Source of the DNA: Desulfobacula sp.
Lineage (GTDB): Bacteria; Desulfobacterota; Desulfobacteria; Desulfobacterales; Desulfobacteraceae
Length of the DNA: 55,525 nucleotides
Assembly (NCBI GenBank): GCA_023701135.1
Contig: JAMPXP010000026.1
Span: 1-55,525 of the forward strand
Reading direction: 5' to 3'
Shown here: in pieces, positions 26,302 through 35,635 of the stretch
Position numbering within the stretch: the first letter of the stretch is position 1
How the letters are laid out: each line of letters opens with the position of its first letter
Translations under genes and position numbers: made by a program
The notes under the pieces: generated by a model
Told to the model about the DNA's origin: nothing
Database searches by the model: none
Seen by the model: the letters and a program-made list of their open reading frames with translations, nothing else

Positions 26302-28260
26302 ATGGCATTACCTAACAAACCTGCTGGAGAACTTAGAGCTGAAAGAGACCCAAAGGTTGAAAAAAGAGACGTTGATGTTCTGATCATCGGCGGCGGTATG
26401 GCTGCCTGCGGAACAGCATTTGAAATTACAAAATGGGCCGACAGCAGCACAAAAATTCTTTTGTGCGACAAAGCTGCCCTTGAAAGATCCGGCGCTGTTG
26501 CCCAGGGTCTTTCCGCCATCAACACCTATATCGGCGAAAACAAACCCGAAGATTATGTCCGAATGGTCAGAAACGACCTGATGGGTATTGTTCGTGAAGA
26601 TTTGATCTTCGACCTTGGCCGCCATGTTGATGATTCCGTTCATTTGTTTGAAGAATGGGGACTTCCGGTCTGGAAAAAATCCGACGACGGAAAGAACCTG
26701 GATGGTAAAAAAGGCCTGAAAGCCGGTACCCTGAAGGGCGGAGCCACTCCTGTCCGTACCGGTAAATGGCAGATCATGATCAACGGTGAGTCCTACAAGA
26801 GAATCGTTGCCGAAGCCGGCAAAAAAGCCCTTGGCGCAGACAATATCCTTGAAAGATGCTTCATCGTTGAAATCCTCAACGACAAAGCTGATCCCACCAG
26901 AGTTGCCGGTGCAGTCGGTTTCTCTTTGAGGGAAAATAAAGTGTATATCATCAATGCAAAAGTTATCGCCGTTGCCTGCGGTGGTGCGGTTAATGTTTAC
27001 CAGCCCCGTTCCGTTGGCGAGGGTAAAGGCCGCGCATGGTACCCGGTATGGAATGCCGGCTCCACCTATACCATGGCTCTGAGAGCAGGTGCTGAGCTTT
27101 CCATGATGGAAAACCGGTTCACGCCAGCCCGTTTCAAAGATGGTTACGGCCCTGTCGGTGCTTGGTTCCTACTCTTCAAGGCAGCTACGGTAAATGGTCT
27201 TGGTGAAAACTATGCCGCTTCTCCGGAATCCAAAGCAGAGCTTGAAAAATATGCTCCCTATGGAACTGCTGCCGTTACTCCGACCTGCCTGAGAAACCAT
27301 CTCATGCTGAACGAGTACAAAGCCGGTCGCGGTCCCATCATTATGAAGACCTCTGCAGCCCTTGCAAAACTGGCTGAGACCATGGACAAAAAAGAGATGA
27401 AACATCTTGAGTCCGAAGCCTGGGAAGATTTCCTTGACATGTCCGTAGGTCAGGCCGGTCTCTGGTGCGCAACCAATACCGAACCTGAGAAAGTAGACTC
27501 AGAAGTCATGCCGACCGAACCGTACCTGCTCGGTTCACACTCCGGCTGCTGTGGTATCTGGTGCTCAGGCCCGGAAGAAGACTGGGTTCCGGCATCATAC
27601 AAATGGGGCTATAACAGAATGACTACCGCTAAAGGCCTTTTTACGGCTGGTGACGGTGTTGGCTGCTCAGGCCATAAATTCTCTTCCGGTTCCCATGCTG
27701 AAGGCCGTATGATTGCCAAATCCATGCTGCAGTATCTGAAAGCTGAAGGCAGCAAAGTGACCGGTTTCAAAGAAACCGATCAGGAACTGGTGGACTTTGT
27801 TTACAAACCGGTCAGAAATTACCTGGACAACTGCAACTACACAACCGCAACAGATGTTAACCCGAACTACTGCAAACCCGCCGGCATGGCCCTTCGTCTG
27901 ATGAAGATGACCAATGAATACGGTGGAGGTATCGGAACCTACTATATGACTTCCGGTAAAAATCTTGAAATCCTCATGGAAAAATTTGAAATGTTCCGTG
28001 AAGATCTTGATAAAATTGCCGCCGGCGACCTGCATGAACTTTTAAGAGCATGGGAAATCAACCACCGTCTCTATACGGTTCAGGCTCACTGCCGTCATAT
28101 CCAGTTCCGTGAAGAATCAAGATATCCAGGCTTCTACTACAGAGGCGATTTCATGGGCCAGAATGACAAAGAATGGTTCTGCTTTACGAATTCTTCGTAC
28201 AATAAAGCAACCAACGAATGGACCCTGAAAAAAGTACCGTATATTAAGATAATCTCCTAG
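26302..28260 (+). CDS. aprA: Adenylylsulfate reductase, alpha subunit
   Basis: AprA is the FAD-containing catalytic subunit of dissimilatory APS reductase, working in the cytoplasm in the central step of sulfate respiration. The 652-residue protein begins with the dinucleotide-binding segment VDVLIIGGGMAACGTAFEI, followed by RSGAVAQGLSAINTYIG, and contains GWFTAGDGVGCSGHKFSSGSH-like sequence (here GLFTAGDGVGCSGHKFSSG), all characteristic. TTTTGGAGGTATAG precedes the ATG. The operon ends at the terminator at 28301-28339. Confidence 0.98.
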   Translation: MALPNKPAGELRAERDPKVEKRDVDVLIIGGGMAACGTAFEITKWADSSTKILLCDKAALERSGAVAQGLSAINTYIGENKPEDYVRMVRNDLMGIVREDLIFDLGRHVDDSVHLFEEWGLPVWKKSDDGKNLDGKKGLKAGTLKGGATPVRTGKWQIMINGESYKRIVAEAGKKALGADNILERCFIVEILNDKADPTRVAGAVGFSLRENKVYIINAKVIAVACGGAVNVYQPRSVGEGKGRAWYPVWNAGSTYTMALRAGAELSMMENRFTPARFKDGYGPVGAWFLLFKAATVNGLGENYAASPESKAELEKYAPYGTAAVTPTCLRNHLMLNEYKAGRGPIIMKTSAALAKLAETMDKKEMKHLESEAWEDFLDMSVGQAGLWCATNTEPEKVDSEVMPTEPYLLGSHSGCCGIWCSGPEEDWVPASYKWGYNRMTTAKGLFTAGDGVGCSGHKFSSGSHAEGRMIAKSMLQYLKAEGSKVTGFKETDQELVDFVYKPVRNYLDNCNYTTATDVNPNYCKPAGMALRLMKMTNEYGGGIGTYYMTSGKNLEILMEKFEMFREDLDKIAAGDLHELLRAWEINHRLYTVQAHCRHIQFREESRYPGFYYRGDFMGQNDKEWFCFTNSSYNKATNEWTLKKVPYIKIIS

Positions 28261-28300
28261 TGTTAAAGCAATATCTTAGAGTACGTGCTTAGATAAAAAT

Positions 28301-28339
28301 AACCTCCAGGTGCTGAAATATGGCGCCTGGGGGTTTTTT
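28301..28339 (+). terminator. Terminator of the aprBA operon
   Basis: AACCTCCAGGTGC (28301-28313) pairs with GCGCCTGGGGGTT (28323-28335), 13 bp with two G-U pairs, followed by TTTTTT. Confidence 0.9.
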
Positions 28340-28368
28340 CAGATTTATAAAGGATTTGGTTTGCCCTG

Positions 28369-28423
28369 TCTCCTCTTTTGCAAGTGCAAAAAAATATTGT
28401 CTTTGCACTTGCAAAATAGGAGA
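28369..28423. repeat. Large inverted repeat made of two identical dyads upstream of qmoABC
   Basis: TTTTGCAAGTGCAAA (28376-28390) and TTTGCACTTGCAAAA (28402-28416) are perfect inverted copies, and the stem extends outward past one mismatch through TCTCCT/AGGAGA. Each arm is itself a palindrome, TTTGCA-N2-TGCAAA, so the element is also two operator-like sites 25 bases apart centre to centre. No T-run follows on either strand. It lies between the aprBA terminator and the qmoABC promoter. Confidence 0.85.
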
Positions 28424-28470
28424 GAGGATGCCAAAGACCCGTATATCTAACATTGGATGGATATTAAGAT

Positions 28471-28499
28471 TTGGCAAATAAACAATCAAAGCATAATAT
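28471..28499 (+). promoter_or_regulatory. Candidate promoter of qmoABC
   Basis: TTGGCA (28471-28476) and TAATAT (28494-28499) are 17 bases apart. The predicted start near 28506 gives a short leader with GGAGGG before the qmoA ATG. Confidence 0.5.
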
Positions 28500-28523
28500 A
28501 ACCCAAATGCACGGAGGGACAGC

Positions 28524-29798
28524 ATGACAACAGATAATTTGGCCCCGGTCAGCGGAAGCATTATGGTGGTTGGCGGCGGCATCAGCGGCCTTACAACTGC
28601 CCTGGAAGCTGCCGAAGTGGGGTATGAGGTATTCCTTGTGGAAAAGGAAGCCTCCCTTGGCGGAAGAGTATCCCAGTTAAAACACTACTTCCCCAAACTT
28701 TGCCCGCCAACCTGCGGACTTGAGATCAATTACAGAAGAATCAAGGACAACAAAAACATTAAGGTTTTCACGCTTTCCGAGGTACAAAATGTATCCGGAT
28801 CAGCCGGCGACTATACCGTGACCGTAAAAACCGCACCCCGTTACGTTAATGAGAATTGTACAGCCTGTGGCGAATGTGCAAAAGTCTGTGAAACAGAAAT
28901 CTCCAATGAATTCAATTTCGGTATGGATCGCAGAAAAGCAGCCTATCTGCCGCACAACATGGCCTTTCCCATGAGATATGTCATGGATCCTGCCATGAGT
29001 ACCGACGACCGGGATAAAGTCAAATCGGCTTGCAAATATAGCGCCGTTGATTTTGACATGGAAGAAAAAACCATCGACCTGAAGGTCGGCGCCATTGTGT
29101 GGAATACGGGTTGGTCCCCTTATGATGCCACAAAAATAGACAACCTTGGCTTTGGGCGGTATCAGAATATCGTCACCAATATGATGCTTGAAAGAATGGC
29201 CTCTCTTAACGGACCCACCAGCGGGAAAATTGTCCGGCCTTCCGATGATAAAGCACCTGCAACCATCGCCTTTGCTCAGTGTGCAGGATCAAGGGATGAA
29301 AATCATTTGCCTTATTGCTCTTATATCTGCTGCATGGCCTCCCTGAAGCATGCCACCTATCTGAGGGCTCAATACCCTGAAGCAAAAATTTATATCTATT
29401 ATATTGATTTGAGAACGCCCGGCAGAAAATATGAAAAATTCTATGCCAACCTCAAAACCGATAAGAATATTTTCTTTATCAAAGGCAAGGTCGCAGAAGT
29501 CAGCGAAGAGTCCGGAACAGGGAATATCACCCTTGTTGCCGAAAATGCCGTCACCGGAGAGAAAGCACGGCAGACAGTGGACATGCTCGTTCTTGCCACC
29601 GGTATGCAGCCCAATTGCGCCATTGACAAGCCCAATGCAGATTTGTCATTCAATTCGGACGGGTTTATTGTCAATGACTTTAAAAAAGGCGGCATGTTCG
29701 CGGCCGGCTGCGCCAATAAACCTGCTGACGTTGTAACATCCAACCAGAATGCCACAGGTATGGCCCTTAAGGCCATTCAGACCCTTGTAAGGAGGTAG
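28524..29798 (+). CDS. qmoA: Quinone-interacting membrane-bound oxidoreductase, subunit A
   Basis: QmoA is a HdrA-like flavoprotein of the Qmo complex, which links the menaquinone pool to AprBA. The 424-residue protein has an FAD-binding MVVGGGISGLTTALEA near residue 14, PKLCPPTCGLEIN near 57, one C-x2-C-x2-C-x3-C cluster motif (CTACGECAKVC) near 112, and a C-terminal MFAAGCANKPADVVTSNQNA typical of HdrA/QmoA. The second ferredoxin-like motif of HdrA is reduced to a single Cys (CKYSAVDF). CACGGAGGGACAGC precedes the ATG; qmoB follows after nine bases. Confidence 0.96.
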   Translation: MTTDNLAPVSGSIMVVGGGISGLTTALEAAEVGYEVFLVEKEASLGGRVSQLKHYFPKLCPPTCGLEINYRRIKDNKNIKVFTLSEVQNVSGSAGDYTVTVKTAPRYVNENCTACGECAKVCETEISNEFNFGMDRRKAAYLPHNMAFPMRYVMDPAMSTDDRDKVKSACKYSAVDFDMEEKTIDLKVGAIVWNTGWSPYDATKIDNLGFGRYQNIVTNMMLERMASLNGPTSGKIVRPSDDKAPATIAFAQCAGSRDENHLPYCSYICCMASLKHATYLRAQYPEAKIYIYYIDLRTPGRKYEKFYANLKTDKNIFFIKGKVAEVSEESGTGNITLVAENAVTGEKARQTVDMLVLATGMQPNCAIDKPNADLSFNSDGFIVNDFKKGGMFAAGCANKPADVVTSNQNATGMALKAIQTLVRR

Positions 29799-29807
29799 AG
29801 GAGAATC

Positions 29808-32147
29808 ATGGATAAGAAAAAATATGGTGTATATATATGCACAGGCTGTGGAATCGGTGATACCCTCGACATGGAATCTCTGGTCGCTGTTCCGGATGAT
29901 GAAGGGGTAAATTGCACCACCCACCCGTTCCTTTGCAGCAAAGAAGGCGTGGACCTGATCAAAGCCGATATTGCCGGCGGAAAAGTCAATTGCATGGTCA
30001 TCGGCGCCTGCTCCAGACGTGTCAATTTTGATGTTTTCCGTTTTGACGATTGCATTGTTGAGCGTGTCAATCTGCGCGAAGGCGTGGCGTGGCCCCATTC
30101 AAGGGAAACCTATCCCATGCTGACGGAAGATCAGAAGGACGATGAAGAACATTTTGATCCCGTTCAGATGAAGGCTGAAGATTATATTCGCATGGGTATG
30201 ATCCGTCTTGAAAAGGTCAAATTGCCGGAACCTTATAAGACAGCCTCTTTCTCCAAAAAGATCCTGGTTCTGGGGGGCGGCGTAACCGGCATGTCTGCTG
30301 CGCTTGATGCAGCCAAAGCCGGATATGAAGTCACCATTGTTGAAAAAACAGATAAACTTGGTGGATATGCAGCTCAGATGAGGAGCCAGATGCCCGTGGT
30401 TGAACCCTTTGAATCCCTGAGGGCTCCTGTTGTTAATGATCTGGTTGCCGAAATCGGCAAATTTTCAACCATCACGGTTAAAACCGGAACTGAAGTCGCC
30501 CGTATTGCCGGTCAACCCGGTGAATTCACGGTAACGTTTAAAAAGCCGGGAGAAAAAATCCCCTTTGACGTTCCCTTCCCCCTGCCCGAAGAAATGAAAT
30601 TTGATGACAAGGGAAAAGAACTGGATGCCGCCGCCCAGCATGTCAAATATCTTGCCTACAATGAAGGCAGGGTGGACATCCTGACGCTGGACCCGGACGG
30701 AGAACTTTATGGCGCGGTAATTCTGGCAGCCGGCTGGCGCCCCGACAAGATTGAAGGAGAGGCCTTTGCCCATCTGGGAATTGATCTTGCCGACGTCATT
30801 ACCAATGATGAATTTGAAAAAATTGCTGCCAAAGGCAAAATTGTCAGGCCTTCCGACGGCAAAGAAGCTAAGAATGTTGTTTTCATCCAGTCTCCCGGTA
30901 AGAACGAGGACGATGCCGACTTTGAATATGCCGGTTCCGTCACCAGCCAGGTTGCACTGAAACAGGCAAAATATGTCCGGGAAGACTATAGCGACGGCAA
31001 AGCCTATATCATTTATCAGCATATGAGGACTCCGGGACTCCAGGAATATTTCTATAAAAGCATGCAGCAGGATGACGGCATTTTCATGACAAAAGGCGCC
31101 GTCACCTCAGTGGTTCAGCAAGGAAACGGCCTTGCCGTCTCCGCCGTGAACACGCTTCTGGGTGAAAATCTTGCCATCAAGGCGGACCTTGTTGTTCTTG
31201 CAGGCGGCATGGTGCCCGTGACCAAAGATGATCCGGTCATCAACCTTGCCTACCGGCAGGGCCCGGCTTTTAGAGACAATGAAATTTTCGGCCAGTATGC
31301 CGACTCGAATTATATCTGCTTTCCCTATGAAACCCAGAGGACCGGTGTTTATGCCGCCGGTGCCATTCGACGGGCCATGACCATTGAAGAATCCATGGAA
31401 GATGCAACCGGTGCCGCTCTAAAGGCCATTCAGTGTATTGAAAGCGCCAACAGGGGAATGGCTGTTCACCCACGATCGGGCGATATGACTTTTCCCGAGT
31501 TTTTCTTCCAGAGATGCACCCAGTGCAAACGCTGTACGGTTGAATGTCCCTTCGGCGCCCTTGACGATGATGAAAAAGGAACGCCCAAAGCCAATCCGAC
31601 ACGCTGCAGAAGATGCGGCACCTGTATGGGAGCCTGCCCGGAAAGAATCATTTCTTTTGCCGATTATACCATTGATTCCATCGGCTCCCAGGTCAAAGCC
31701 ATCAAGGTTCCGTCAGAAGATGATTTCAGTGAGCCTCCGTTCCGGTTCCTGGCCCTCATCTGTGAAAATGACGCCTTCCCGGCCCTGGACATGGTGGGTT
31801 TGAACCGGATGGATTATTCTCCCAATGTCCGTTTTGTGCCGGTCCGATGCCTTGGCTCGGTAAATACCATATGGATTAAAGACGCTCTTGCTCAGGGCAT
31901 GGATGGTGTTATCCTCATCGGCTGCAAACATGGTGATGATTATCAGTGCCATTTTATTAAAGGCTCCGAGCTGGCCGAAGTCCGTGTCAAGAAAATCGGT
32001 GACGCACTTTCAAGCCTTGCGCTTGAAGAAGAGCGCGTGGCTTTTGCAGAAGTTGCCATTGATGAATATGACAAACTTCCTGGAATAATAAACGCCTTTG
32101 TAAAAGAAGTGGAAGACTTAGGTCCGAATCCGTTCAAAGGCTTCTAA
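29808..32147 (+). CDS. qmoB: Quinone-interacting membrane-bound oxidoreductase, subunit B
   Basis: QmoB is the second HdrA-like subunit. The 779-residue protein starts with a conserved KYGVYICTGCGIGD segment, then an FAD domain (ILVLGGGVTGMSAALDAA near 145), two ferredoxin motifs (CTQCKRCTVECP near 570 and CRRCGTCMGACP near 600), and a C-terminal MvhD/HdrD-like [2Fe-2S] region with VRCLGSVNTIWIKDALAQG and LIGCKHGDDYQCH. The fused MvhD-type domain is the usual QmoB layout and suggests electron exchange with other partners. GGAGAATC precedes the ATG. Confidence 0.96.
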   Translation: MDKKKYGVYICTGCGIGDTLDMESLVAVPDDEGVNCTTHPFLCSKEGVDLIKADIAGGKVNCMVIGACSRRVNFDVFRFDDCIVERVNLREGVAWPHSRETYPMLTEDQKDDEEHFDPVQMKAEDYIRMGMIRLEKVKLPEPYKTASFSKKILVLGGGVTGMSAALDAAKAGYEVTIVEKTDKLGGYAAQMRSQMPVVEPFESLRAPVVNDLVAEIGKFSTITVKTGTEVARIAGQPGEFTVTFKKPGEKIPFDVPFPLPEEMKFDDKGKELDAAAQHVKYLAYNEGRVDILTLDPDGELYGAVILAAGWRPDKIEGEAFAHLGIDLADVITNDEFEKIAAKGKIVRPSDGKEAKNVVFIQSPGKNEDDADFEYAGSVTSQVALKQAKYVREDYSDGKAYIIYQHMRTPGLQEYFYKSMQQDDGIFMTKGAVTSVVQQGNGLAVSAVNTLLGENLAIKADLVVLAGGMVPVTKDDPVINLAYRQGPAFRDNEIFGQYADSNYICFPYETQRTGVYAAGAIRRAMTIEESMEDATGAALKAIQCIESANRGMAVHPRSGDMTFPEFFFQRCTQCKRCTVECPFGALDDDEKGTPKANPTRCRRCGTCMGACPERIISFADYTIDSIGSQVKAIKVPSEDDFSEPPFRFLALICENDAFPALDMVGLNRMDYSPNVRFVPVRCLGSVNTIWIKDALAQGMDGVILIGCKHGDDYQCHFIKGSELAEVRVKKIGDALSSLALEEERVAFAEVAIDEYDKLPGIINAFVKEVEDLGPNPFKGF

Positions 32148-32151
32148 TGAT

Positions 32152-32171
32152 GACTATTTTTCAAAATAGTC
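32152..32171 (+). other. Hairpin between qmoB and qmoC
   Basis: GACTATTTT and AAAATAGTC form a 9-bp perfect stem with a two-base loop directly before the GGGAGG ribosome-binding site of qmoC. It may stabilise or separate the qmoC message segment. No T-run follows. Confidence 0.5.
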
Positions 32172-32184
32172 GGGAGGTATCATA

Positions 32185-33372
32185 ATGACTGAAAAATATC
32201 TTGCACAACCTGACCTGGGTTTCATTGCCCAGGTGAGAGGACTTGGCGGAGAAACACTTAAAAAATGCTATCAGTGCGCCACCTGTTCGGTGGCATGTCC
32301 CATTGCCCCGGAAAACAGTCCTTTCCCGAGAAAAGAAATGATTGCCGCATCCTGGGGCCTTAAGGACCGGCTGATTAAAAGTGCGGACATATGGCTCTGC
32401 CACCAGTGCGGTGACTGCACGGACCTTTGCCCGAGGGGGGCTGCTCCGGGAGATGTTCTGTCGGCTGTCAGGTCTGCCGCCATTACCGAGTATGCACAGC
32501 CCAAATTCCTTGCCAATGCGGTCAATGACCCTAAAAAACTGCCGCTTCTCATTGGAATCCCCGCCATCTGGTTTGCTCTTCTGGCGCTTATCACGGTTTA
32601 TGGAAAAGAAACCATGACCAGCATTTTTAATGTATTCGGCATTTCCTGGTCCCATGCCCACGAAGGAGCTGAGCATGTCATTGCCCAGGCTGATTTTTTC
32701 TCAACCTGGTTCGTGGACATGACCTTTGTGCCGATTGCAACGGCTGTTGCCGTTATTTTTATTCTCAGCCTTAAGCGTTTTTTAACGGATATTCATGAGA
32801 ACGCCGTTCTTGAAGGAAAAACCGATAAGATGTCTCTGGACTACAAAGCAATTCTCCAGGCCCTTGTCAAGGTTATTCCAATGGTTCTGAAACACGATAA
32901 ATTCAACGAATGTGAATCCAACAAAGACAGAGCCACTCCCCATATGATGGTCCTGTATTCGTTTATCGGTTTATTCATCGTCACCAGTATCGGATTTGTT
33001 CTTCTTTATATCGCCCAAATGCCGGGGCCCTATTCACAGCTCAGCCCCATGAAATGGCTGGCCAATATTTCGGGTGTCGCCTTGGTCATCGGTTCAGGCC
33101 TGATGATTAAAAACAGGCTGGATAAAAAAGAAGAGCAGAAAACCTATTATAAAGACTGGTTTATCCTCGGCGTTGTTTTTTCGCTGGGCCTGACCGGTAT
33201 GCTGACTGAAATGGCACGCCTTGCCCATATGGCCTATGTATCCTATTTCTTTTATTTTCTGCATCTGATTGCCATTTTTAACCTGTTTGCCTTTCTGCCG
33301 TTTTCAAAGATGGCCCATCTGGTCTACAGACTTACTGCCATGGCCTATGCTGAATATGGAAACAGAAAATAG
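32185..33372 (+). CDS. qmoC: Quinone-interacting membrane-bound oxidoreductase, subunit C
   Basis: QmoC anchors the complex and oxidises menaquinol. The 395-residue protein fuses an HdrC-like ferredoxin domain, with CYQCATCSVACP and CHQCGDCTDLCP in the first 90 residues, to an HdrE/NarI-like b-type cytochrome with about five to six membrane helices from residue 115 onward and conserved His in the later helices. GGGAGGTATCATA precedes the ATG. It is the last gene before the terminator at 33395-33432. Confidence 0.96.
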   Translation: MTEKYLAQPDLGFIAQVRGLGGETLKKCYQCATCSVACPIAPENSPFPRKEMIAASWGLKDRLIKSADIWLCHQCGDCTDLCPRGAAPGDVLSAVRSAAITEYAQPKFLANAVNDPKKLPLLIGIPAIWFALLALITVYGKETMTSIFNVFGISWSHAHEGAEHVIAQADFFSTWFVDMTFVPIATAVAVIFILSLKRFLTDIHENAVLEGKTDKMSLDYKAILQALVKVIPMVLKHDKFNECESNKDRATPHMMVLYSFIGLFIVTSIGFVLLYIAQMPGPYSQLSPMKWLANISGVALVIGSGLMIKNRLDKKEEQKTYYKDWFILGVVFSLGLTGMLTEMARLAHMAYVSYFFYFLHLIAIFNLFAFLPFSKMAHLVYRLTAMAYAEYGNRK

Positions 33373-33394
33373 CCGTTAACCCAAAAAACCTTTA

Positions 33395-33432
33395 AATGGG
33401 GAGCTGATTTTTTATCAGCTCCCCATTTTTTT
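33395..33432 (+). terminator. Terminator of the qmoABC operon
   Basis: AATGGGGAGCTGAT (33395-33408) pairs perfectly with ATCAGCTCCCCATT (33414-33427) and a run of seven T follows. Confidence 0.92.
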
Positions 33433-33572
33433 CCCTTGCATTTTTTAAAATGACGTAATAATCCAATATAACAAAGACCCGAGGTTTCATGGGGTTGCTC
33501 TGCTTGAAAGTGTTTTCCAGGGCAAATTTTTCATAAGTATGTTGTATTAATACTAAGTAAGGAGGAAAAATT

Positions 33573-33773
33573 TTGGTGCAAGGAAAAATCAAATGGTTCA
33601 ATTCAAAAAAAGGTTTTGGTTTTATTGAGCAAGAAACCGGAGAAGATGTGTTTGTGCATTATTCAGCCATTGAAATGTCCGGTTTCAAAACACTTTCAGA
33701 AGGAGAACAAGTACAATTCGAAATAGAAGAAAATGATAAAGGCCTCTCCGCCAAAAAAGTCGTAAAAGTTTAA
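33573..33773 (+). CDS. Cold-shock-domain protein (CspA family)
   Basis: The 66-residue protein is a complete cold-shock domain with RNP1 KGFGFIE and RNP2 DVFVHYSAI. It binds single-stranded RNA or DNA and melts secondary structure. The start is TTG at 33573, seven bases after AAGGAGG, giving [10 protein letters not shown]; the adjacent GTG at 33576 is the alternative. It has its own terminator directly behind it. Confidence 0.93.
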   Translation: MVQGKIKWFNSKKGFGFIEQETGEDVFVHYSAIEMSGFKTLSEGEQVQFEIEENDKGLSAKKVVKV

Positions 33774-33777
33774 CCGT

Positions 33778-33822
33778 ACCAGGCCAGGGGAGTTTTTTTC
33801 TCTCCCTGGCCTGGTTTTTTTT
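33778..33822 (+). terminator. Terminator of the cold-shock gene
   Basis: ACCAGGCCAGGG (33778-33789) pairs with CCCTGGCCTGGT (33804-33815), followed by eight T. The stem starts four bases after the stop codon. Confidence 0.92.
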
Positions 33823-33958
33823 AAATTCCTTCCTTATTAAATTTAAAATTGAATTGTCCGTCTTTTCCAGCCAATACGGCTTCTTCCATCCCTGAATATT
33901 GTTTATCTCCATTTTTTTCCAGTATATATAAATTTATTTTATAAAAACTTAAAAAGTG

Positions 33959-33986
33959 TTGAAAAATTTCAATTTTTATATAAGAT
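33959..33986 (+). promoter_or_regulatory. Candidate promoter of leuB
   Basis: TTGAAA (33959-33964) and TAAGAT (33981-33986) are 16 bases apart in a very AT-rich segment. The rest of the spacer from 33823 shows no convincing gene. Confidence 0.5.
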
Positions 33987-33997
33987 GGCAATTTTGA

Positions 33998-35119
<1,122 letters not shown>

Positions 35120-35137
35120 ACCCAGGCCTTTTAAAAT

Positions 35138-35179
35138 AAAAACGGAGTGATCAGCTTTATACTGATCACTCCGTTTTTT
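35138..35179. terminator. Bidirectional terminator between leuB and tRNA-Asp
   Basis: AACGGAGTGATCAG (35141-35154) pairs perfectly with CTGATCACTCCGTT (35162-35175). T-runs lie on both outer sides (T6 on plus, A5 before the stem giving T5 on minus), so it can stop leuB and the tRNA-Val-Asp transcript. Confidence 0.9.
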
Positions 35180-35183
35180 ATTG

Positions 35184-35260
35184 TGGCGGGAGTGACGAGA
35201 CTCGAACTCGCGACCTCTTGCGTGACAGGCAAGCGTTCTAACCAACTGAACTACACCCCC
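35184..35260 (-). tRNA. tRNA-Asp (anticodon GTC)
   Basis: The acceptor is GGGGGTG/CACTCCC with one G-U pair, the anticodon loop CTGTCAC, the T arm GCGAG-TTCGAGT-CTCGT, discriminator G and encoded CCA. Confidence 0.96.
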
Positions 35261-35275
35261 GTAATCCGCATCTTC

Positions 35276-35351
35276 TGGTGGGCGATGCAGGGTTCGAACC
35301 TGCGACTTCAACCTTGTAAGGGTTGCACTCTACCAACTGAGTTAATCGCCC
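35276..35351 (-). tRNA. tRNA-Val (anticodon TAC)
   Basis: The acceptor is GGGCGAT/ATCGCCC, the anticodon stem-loop CAACC-CTTACAA-GGTTG, discriminator A and encoded CCA. It is transcribed just before tRNA-Asp. Confidence 0.96.
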
Positions 35352-35365
35352 GAAAAACAAAACGA

Positions 35366-35394
35366 CTTATAGCAATATTGAAAATGGGTGTCAA
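35366..35394 (-). promoter_or_regulatory. Promoter of tRNA-Val-Asp
   Basis: On the minus strand a perfect TTGACA (35389-35394) and TATAAG (35366-35371) are 17 bases apart, directly before tRNA-Val. Confidence 0.88.
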
Positions 35395-35455
35395 GCAAAA
35401 ACACGCATAAAAATTCAGGAACGCTCACTATTCTTATATTACAAAAATTATAAAG

Positions 35456-35491
35456 GGCTTGCTTGCAAGCCGGTCGAATAAATGTTATATG
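35456..35491 (+). promoter_or_regulatory. Candidate rho promoter with overlapping palindrome
   Basis: TTGCAA (35463-35468) and TATATG (35486-35491) are 17 bases apart. The -35 lies in the centre of a 16-base palindrome, GGCTTGC-TT-GCAAGCC (35456-35471), which could be a repressor site. A leader of about 140 bases would precede rho. Confidence 0.45.
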
Positions 35492-35635
35492 GTAAACATC
35501 AATGACTTTGCAGCAATTCAATTTTTCACCTAAAATCTTGAATCTGTATGTTTGCTAGGTGTCCTGTTTGCCGGATACCGGCGACAAATCGTTAATTCTT
35601 TGTATTATATCTGCGTTTCTTCAAAGGAGTCGAGC

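Noticed and set aside
28369-28423. Reading the qmo inverted repeat as a simple terminator
   Set aside because: The stem is strong but neither side is followed by a T-run, and a proper aprBA terminator lies just upstream.
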